DNA of 64,000 nt from Vampirovibrio chlorellavorus. GTDB lineage: Bacteria; Cyanobacteriota; Vampirovibrionia; Vampirovibrionales; Vampirovibrionaceae. Location of the stretch: positions 186,001 to 250,000 of the forward strand of contig LAPX01000007.1 in NCBI GenBank assembly GCA_001858525.1, given 5' to 3'. The position numbers and the translations under genes are program-made. Every line of letters starts with the position of its first letter. The stretch's first letter is position 1. This document shows, piece by piece, positions 60,271 through 64,000 of this stretch. The notes beneath the pieces are model-generated. The model saw only the letters and a program-made list of their open reading frames with translations, had not been told where the DNA came from and ran no database searches.

Positions 60271-61752
60271 TTGCATAAAGGAATCGATTCCATGACCACT
60301 GCCACCGAAGTAAAAACGGCCACCCGTCAGGAGAAGGACTCGCTGGGCTACAAGGACGTCCCAGCGGACGTGTACTATGGCATTCAAACCCTGCGGGGCA
60401 AGGAGAACTTCCCCATTTCCGGGCTGACCGTGTGCCAGATGATGCCAGAGCAGATTCGGGCGTTCGGCTGGATTAAAAAGGCCACCGCCAAAACCAACAT
60501 GGAACTGGGCTTGCTGGATAAATCCGATGCCGCCCACAACAAGGCCATCGGCGAAGCGTTGATGAAGGCCGCCGACGAGATGATTGCCGGTAAGTTCAAC
60601 GACCAGTTCGTGGTGGATGTGTATCAGGGCGGCACCGGTACGTCTAATCATATGAACGCCAACGAAGTGCTGGCCAACCGGGCCACCGAGCTATTGGGCG
60701 GTAAACTGGGTGAATACAAGGTTCACCCCAACGATCATGCCAACTACGGGCAGTCCACCAACGATGTGACCCCCACCGTGATGCGTTTGACGTTTTTATC
60801 CATGCACGGCCCGTTGATTGAATCGCTGCAAACGTTTGAAAAGTCCCTGCGCCAAAAGAGCGTGGAGTTCAAAAGCGTACTCATCCCCGGTCGTACCCAC
60901 ATGCAGGATGCTGTGCCCCTGACGCTGGGTCAGCAATTTGGCGCTTATGCGCAAGCCATCGCCGATACCATTGAGAACGTGGAGCATGCCAGCAAGCGTT
61001 TGCACTTTATCGGGTTGGGCGCATCAGCGCTGGGCACCGGCTTAAACACCCATCCTCAGTACCGGGATGAAGTGACCAAAAATCTGTCGGTCATTTCCGG
61101 TTTCCCCCTGTTGCACGCCAAGGATTACTTCCAGGCCACCAGCAGCTTTGGCCTGTTTGGCGATTATTCCGCCGCTTTGCGCAGTACCGCTTTAGAGCTG
61201 GAAAAAATCGCTCACGATATTAAATTGTATTCCATGGGGCCTCGCACCGGCTTGGGTGAAATTACCATCCCCGACTGGCAACCCGGCTCCTCCATTATGC
61301 CCGGCAAGGTGAACCCCATTTACCCGGAATTGATGGATCAGATCTCTTACATCGTGCAAGGCAACGATCACACCATTTCGCTGGCCGTGCAAAACGGGCA
61401 ACTTCAGCTGAATGTGATGATGCCCACCATTTTGCTGAAGATGACTGAATCCATGCGCATTTTGACCAATGCCCTGCCGGTGTTCGCTGAAAAACTGATT
61501 GCGGGTATTCAGGCCAATCAGGAAATCGCCCAGTACCGTTTGGAAAATAGCGCCCAGATGGTCACGGCCCTCAACCCTATCATTGGGTATGAGCAAGCCG
61601 CTCAGGTGGCTAAAAAGGTGAACAAGGAAGGCAAAAGCGTGCCGGATGCTGTTATTGAACTGGGCATCAAGGATCATCAAGGCAACTTGCTGACCAAGGA
61701 AAGCTTGGCCGCCATTTTGTCCCCGGAGGCCATGACCGAGCCCAAGGCCTAA
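60271..61752 (+). CDS. Aspartate ammonia-lyase / fumarase family enzyme
   Basis: A 493-residue protein of the fumarase/aspartase superfamily. It begins with KDSLGYKDVPADVYYGIQTLR, has DVYQGGTGTSNHMNANEV, GRTHMQDAVPLTLGQQFG (catalytic region), and the signature GSSIMPGKVNP at 339-349. The YYGxxTLRxxENFxIS and VYQGG-GTS features favour aspartase (aspartate to fumarate and ammonia) over FumC, but THMQDA is fumarase-like, so the substrate is not certain. Strong terminator follows. An amino-acid permease gene is next, which would fit amino-acid use. Confidence 0.85.
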   Translation: MHKGIDSMTTATEVKTATRQEKDSLGYKDVPADVYYGIQTLRGKENFPISGLTVCQMMPEQIRAFGWIKKATAKTNMELGLLDKSDAAHNKAIGEALMKAADEMIAGKFNDQFVVDVYQGGTGTSNHMNANEVLANRATELLGGKLGEYKVHPNDHANYGQSTNDVTPTVMRLTFLSMHGPLIESLQTFEKSLRQKSVEFKSVLIPGRTHMQDAVPLTLGQQFGAYAQAIADTIENVEHASKRLHFIGLGASALGTGLNTHPQYRDEVTKNLSVISGFPLLHAKDYFQATSSFGLFGDYSAALRSTALELEKIAHDIKLYSMGPRTGLGEITIPDWQPGSSIMPGKVNPIYPELMDQISYIVQGNDHTISLAVQNGQLQLNVMMPTILLKMTESMRILTNALPVFAEKLIAGIQANQEIAQYRLENSAQMVTALNPIIGYEQAAQVAKKVNKEGKSVPDAVIELGIKDHQGNLLTKESLAAILSPEAMTEPKA

Positions 61753-61777
61753 GCAGCTTTCATTATTCTCAAGCAAG

Positions 61778-61813
61778 CAGCGACCTGATTGGATGATCGG
61801 GTCGCTGTTTTTT
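61778..61813 (+). terminator. Rho-independent terminator after the aspartase-like gene
   Basis: CAGCGACC pairs with GGTCGCTG (61778-61785 and 61800-61807), followed by TTTTTT. Confidence 0.85.
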
Positions 61814-61913
61814 GTGCGGTTTTTAATGGAAGCGCTCAATGATGAATACAACGGATACAATAGTAAGACGTGATCCCATCAACCCCTGAAGCGGGAGCAG
61901 AGTGAGGTAAAGC

Positions 61914-63548
61914 ATGAAGCATTCCCTATGGCGCACCAAGCCCGTGGCTCAAATCCTCAGTGAGGCCGAAAGCAAAGAGGGTGGGCTGAAACGGGTGTTA
62001 TCAGCGGTCGATTTAACCGCCATTGGGGTGGGAGCCATTATTGGGGCGGGCATTTTTGTGCTGACTGGCACCGCTGCCCGGGATGCGGCAGGCCCTGCCA
62101 TCATGCTTTCTTATGTGTTTGCGGGTATTACCTGTATTTTGGCGGCCCTGTGCTATACGGAGTTCGCCACCCGCTTGCCCATTTCCGGTTCCGCTTATAG
62201 TTATGCCTATGCCAGTGTGGGGGAATTGTTCGCCTGGATTATCGGCTGGGATTTGATTCTGGAATACACCATCGGTTCTTCTACGGTGGCCGTGGGGTGG
62301 ACGCATTATCTAAGTGAGTGCTTAAAGGGCTTTGGCCTGACGGTGCCGACCTGGTTGCTGGCCTTGCCGGTTGGACCATTGCAGGTAAATGTGGCTGCTG
62401 TTTTGCTGATTGTCGGTTTAACGGGCCTGTTGTGCTTTGGCATTAAGGAATCGGCCCGCTTTAACGCCTTGATGGTGCTGATCAAGCTGGCCGTGGTGCT
62501 GTTTGTGATTGTAGCAGGCATTCCCTGGGTGCAACCGGCCAACTGGCATCCGTTTTTCCCCTTTGGGGTGTCTGGGGTCTTTCAGGGGGCCGCCCTGATT
62601 TTCTTTGCCTACATTGGCTTCGATGCCGTTTCGACTGCGGCGGAAGAAGTGAAAAATCCGCAGCGAGATTTGCCCATTGGCATTATCGCTTCCCTGTTGA
62701 TTTGTACGGTGCTATATGTGGCCGTATCCGCCGTGATTACCGGTATGGTGCCTTTCTCTCAAATTGACGCCGGTGCGCCTTTAGCAGCGGCCTTTGGCAG
62801 TGTGGGTAATGCCTTGGCCCAAAAGCTGATTGGTCTGGGGGGCTTTGTGGGCCTGACCACGGTGGTGCTGATTTTACTGATGTCTCAGCCTCGTATTTAT
62901 TACGCCATGGCCCGGGATGGTTTGCTGTTTCCCTGGTTCTCCAAAATTCATCCCAAATTCAGAACGCCGGTGAATGCCAGCGTGGTGACTGGCCTGATTG
63001 CGGCAATCATGGCCGCAGCGGTGCCCATGGAGGAATTGCACCATATGGTGAGTATCGGTACCCTGTTTGCCTTTGTGGTGGTCTCTGGCAGCGTGTTAAT
63101 TATGCGCTACAAAACCGAGGAGACACCTCAACACAGTGTAGGGGCCGTCTTACAACTGGCCTTGGGCCTAACGGTATTTTGCTTTGGGCTGGCTCACGAC
63201 TTTAGCAAGCCCGTCCAACTATTTGGACTCTCTTTGACCACACCCGCCTTTTTCTTGCAGCCGGTGGGTCTGTTGGGGCTGTCCTTGGCTCAGGCGCTCA
63301 AAATACTGACAGGTTTACTGATTATGGCCAAGCCTTTATACACCTTGTTTACAGCCAAGCAGGTCAATATCCCCACCGGTTTTAAATGCCCGTGGATGCC
63401 AGTTATCCCGATTTTAGCCATGGCCGGAAATATTTACATGATGGTCAATTTAAATATAGATGCCTGGATTCGGCTGGTGGTCTGGTTAGTGGCTGGTCTG
63501 ATCTTTTACTTTGTGTACGGTCAAAAACGCAGTAAGCTGGCCGAATAA
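61914..63548 (+). CDS. APC-family amino-acid permease (CAT type)
   Basis: A 544-residue transporter with about 14 hydrophobic segments. IGVGAIIGAGIFVLTG is the APC substrate-binding helix 1 (GAIIGxGIF), then YTEFATRLPISGSAYSYAY, and ALIFFAYIGFDAVSTAAEEVKNP is helix 6. The cationic-amino-acid/YfnA-like branch is the best fit, with two extra C-terminal segments. It imports amino acids with protons or exchanges them. GAGGTAAAG precedes the ATG. It follows the aspartase-like gene by 160 bases, separated by a terminator. Confidence 0.92.
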   Translation: MKHSLWRTKPVAQILSEAESKEGGLKRVLSAVDLTAIGVGAIIGAGIFVLTGTAARDAAGPAIMLSYVFAGITCILAALCYTEFATRLPISGSAYSYAYASVGELFAWIIGWDLILEYTIGSSTVAVGWTHYLSECLKGFGLTVPTWLLALPVGPLQVNVAAVLLIVGLTGLLCFGIKESARFNALMVLIKLAVVLFVIVAGIPWVQPANWHPFFPFGVSGVFQGAALIFFAYIGFDAVSTAAEEVKNPQRDLPIGIIASLLICTVLYVAVSAVITGMVPFSQIDAGAPLAAAFGSVGNALAQKLIGLGGFVGLTTVVLILLMSQPRIYYAMARDGLLFPWFSKIHPKFRTPVNASVVTGLIAAIMAAAVPMEELHHMVSIGTLFAFVVVSGSVLIMRYKTEETPQHSVGAVLQLALGLTVFCFGLAHDFSKPVQLFGLSLTTPAFFLQPVGLLGLSLAQALKILTGLLIMAKPLYTLFTAKQVNIPTGFKCPWMPVIPILAMAGNIYMMVNLNIDAWIRLVVWLVAGLIFYFVYGQKRSKLAE

Positions 63549-63605
63549 AAGTAAACGAGCAAATCGCCAAAGGGAAAGCCATTGATGCGCTTGAGAAAAC
63601 CAACC

Positions 63606-64000
63606 TTATACCGTTGGATTGATCGCCTTCTTGCCGGGGCGTTTGGGGCTTCTGTATCCGAGCCAATAATATAAAATGGCGTTGGGAATACCCAGTATTT
63701 CCGCTAACTTTTTGGTTTTCAGATCTGGATTTTCTCTAGCAGCCTGCCGTGCCAACTGGATGACCTTTTTGGGGTAAGGACCTCTTTTTTTATGGTCACG
63801 CAACAGTGGCTCAATTTCTTTTTTAATCTTCTCTAAACTTGGGTAGTCATCCAGAGACTGCTGGCTTGAGGCTTTGGGGAGCCTTAATGTCTTTAATTTG
63901 GGAAATGGTGCTGCTGTAGCTGAAAAGGGGTTATTGGCCTTTTTGACTTGCGGTGTTTCGGGGGGATGACACTTGATAAACTGATCGTTAGCGCCAGAGT
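63606..64000 (-). CDS. Partial protein with C-terminal helix-turn-helix
   Basis: The frame is open to the right edge (131 residues visible), so the start lies beyond the window. The visible N-terminal part is Ser/Pro/Lys-rich and disordered. The C-terminus reads VIQLARQAARENPDLKTKKLAE then ILGIPNAILYYWLGYRSPKRPG in outline, a helix-turn-helix of the kind used in regulators or transposase-like proteins, with basic ends. Function unknown; it could be a DNA-binding regulator. No mobile-element ends are visible. Confidence 0.55.
   Translation of the reverse strand, partial: SGANDQFIKCHPPETPQVKKANNPFSATAAPFPKLKTLRLPKASSQQSLDDYPSLEKIKKEIEPLLRDHKKRGPYPKKVIQLARQAARENPDLKTKKLAEILGIPNAILYYWLGYRSPKRPGKKAINPTV

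Noticed and set aside
1-64000. CRISPR arrays and insertion sequences
   Set aside because: No regularly spaced repeats and no transposase genes with terminal inverted repeats were seen; the partial HTH protein at the right edge is not enough to call one.

Overview
The window looks like a non-photosynthetic relative of the Cyanobacteria (Melainabacteria / Vampirovibrio-type). This is an inference from gene content: a BtpA-family protein, a cyanobacteria-like tmRNA, class III prepilin N-termini of the FTLAELLISLAILGVIATF type, an LPS-type outer membrane (KdsD, LptF/G-like permease), and no photosynthesis genes. Base composition is moderate, with a few clearly AT-richer genes (prepilin at 29.3 kb, HEPN-motif genes at 47.3 and 59.3 kb) that look acquired.

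Layout. 0-6.6 kb: partial four-carbon acid sugar kinase, Ssb, inositol monophosphatase, DusB, then a histidine-codon-rich leader with a mutually exclusive terminator/antiterminator in front of an uncharacterised membrane protein, then the infC-rpmI-rplT operon with an AUU start for infC and tRNA-Leu(CAG). 7-10 kb: a GAF/GGDEF diguanylate cyclase and KdsD. 10.2-21.3 kb: a block of exported proteins, mostly on the minus strand: OB-like secreted protein, vWA protein, two TPR-matrixin metalloproteases, a TPR protein, small exported proteins, an SH3b protein and an Asn-rich repeat protein whose signal peptide is out of frame. 21.8-28.9 kb: LptF/G permease, thioredoxin, an overlapping operon of sirtuin, histidine kinase and REC/degenerate-GGDEF protein, and a stomatin-NfeD pair.

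29-31.8 kb: glyQ, with a second diverged copy of its 3' end about 0.86 kb downstream; an AT-rich prepilin gene sits between the copies and abuts the glyQ stop codon. 31.9-38 kb: a UvrD-family helicase overlapping an AddB-like nuclease. 38-46 kb: polyprenyl synthase, small conserved protein, Tat-like exported protein, gpsA-plsY-der, BtpA, M32 carboxypeptidase. 46-51 kb: aquaporin, HEPN-motif gene directly downstream of ssrA, tmRNA, a GT-C-like membrane protein, SlyD. 51-55.5 kb: two tandem paralogues with a phosphoribosyltransferase (PRPP-loop) motif, and tRNA-Gly(CCC). 55.6-64 kb: truB, small membrane protein, guaB, cupin, a second HEPN-like gene, aspartase/fumarase, an APC amino-acid permease, and the C-terminal part of an HTH protein.

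The best candidates for undescribed biology are the His-leader attenuator in front of a non-histidine gene (3.29-3.46 kb), the prepilin cassette at the duplicated glyQ end, and the tandem PRTase-like paralogues.
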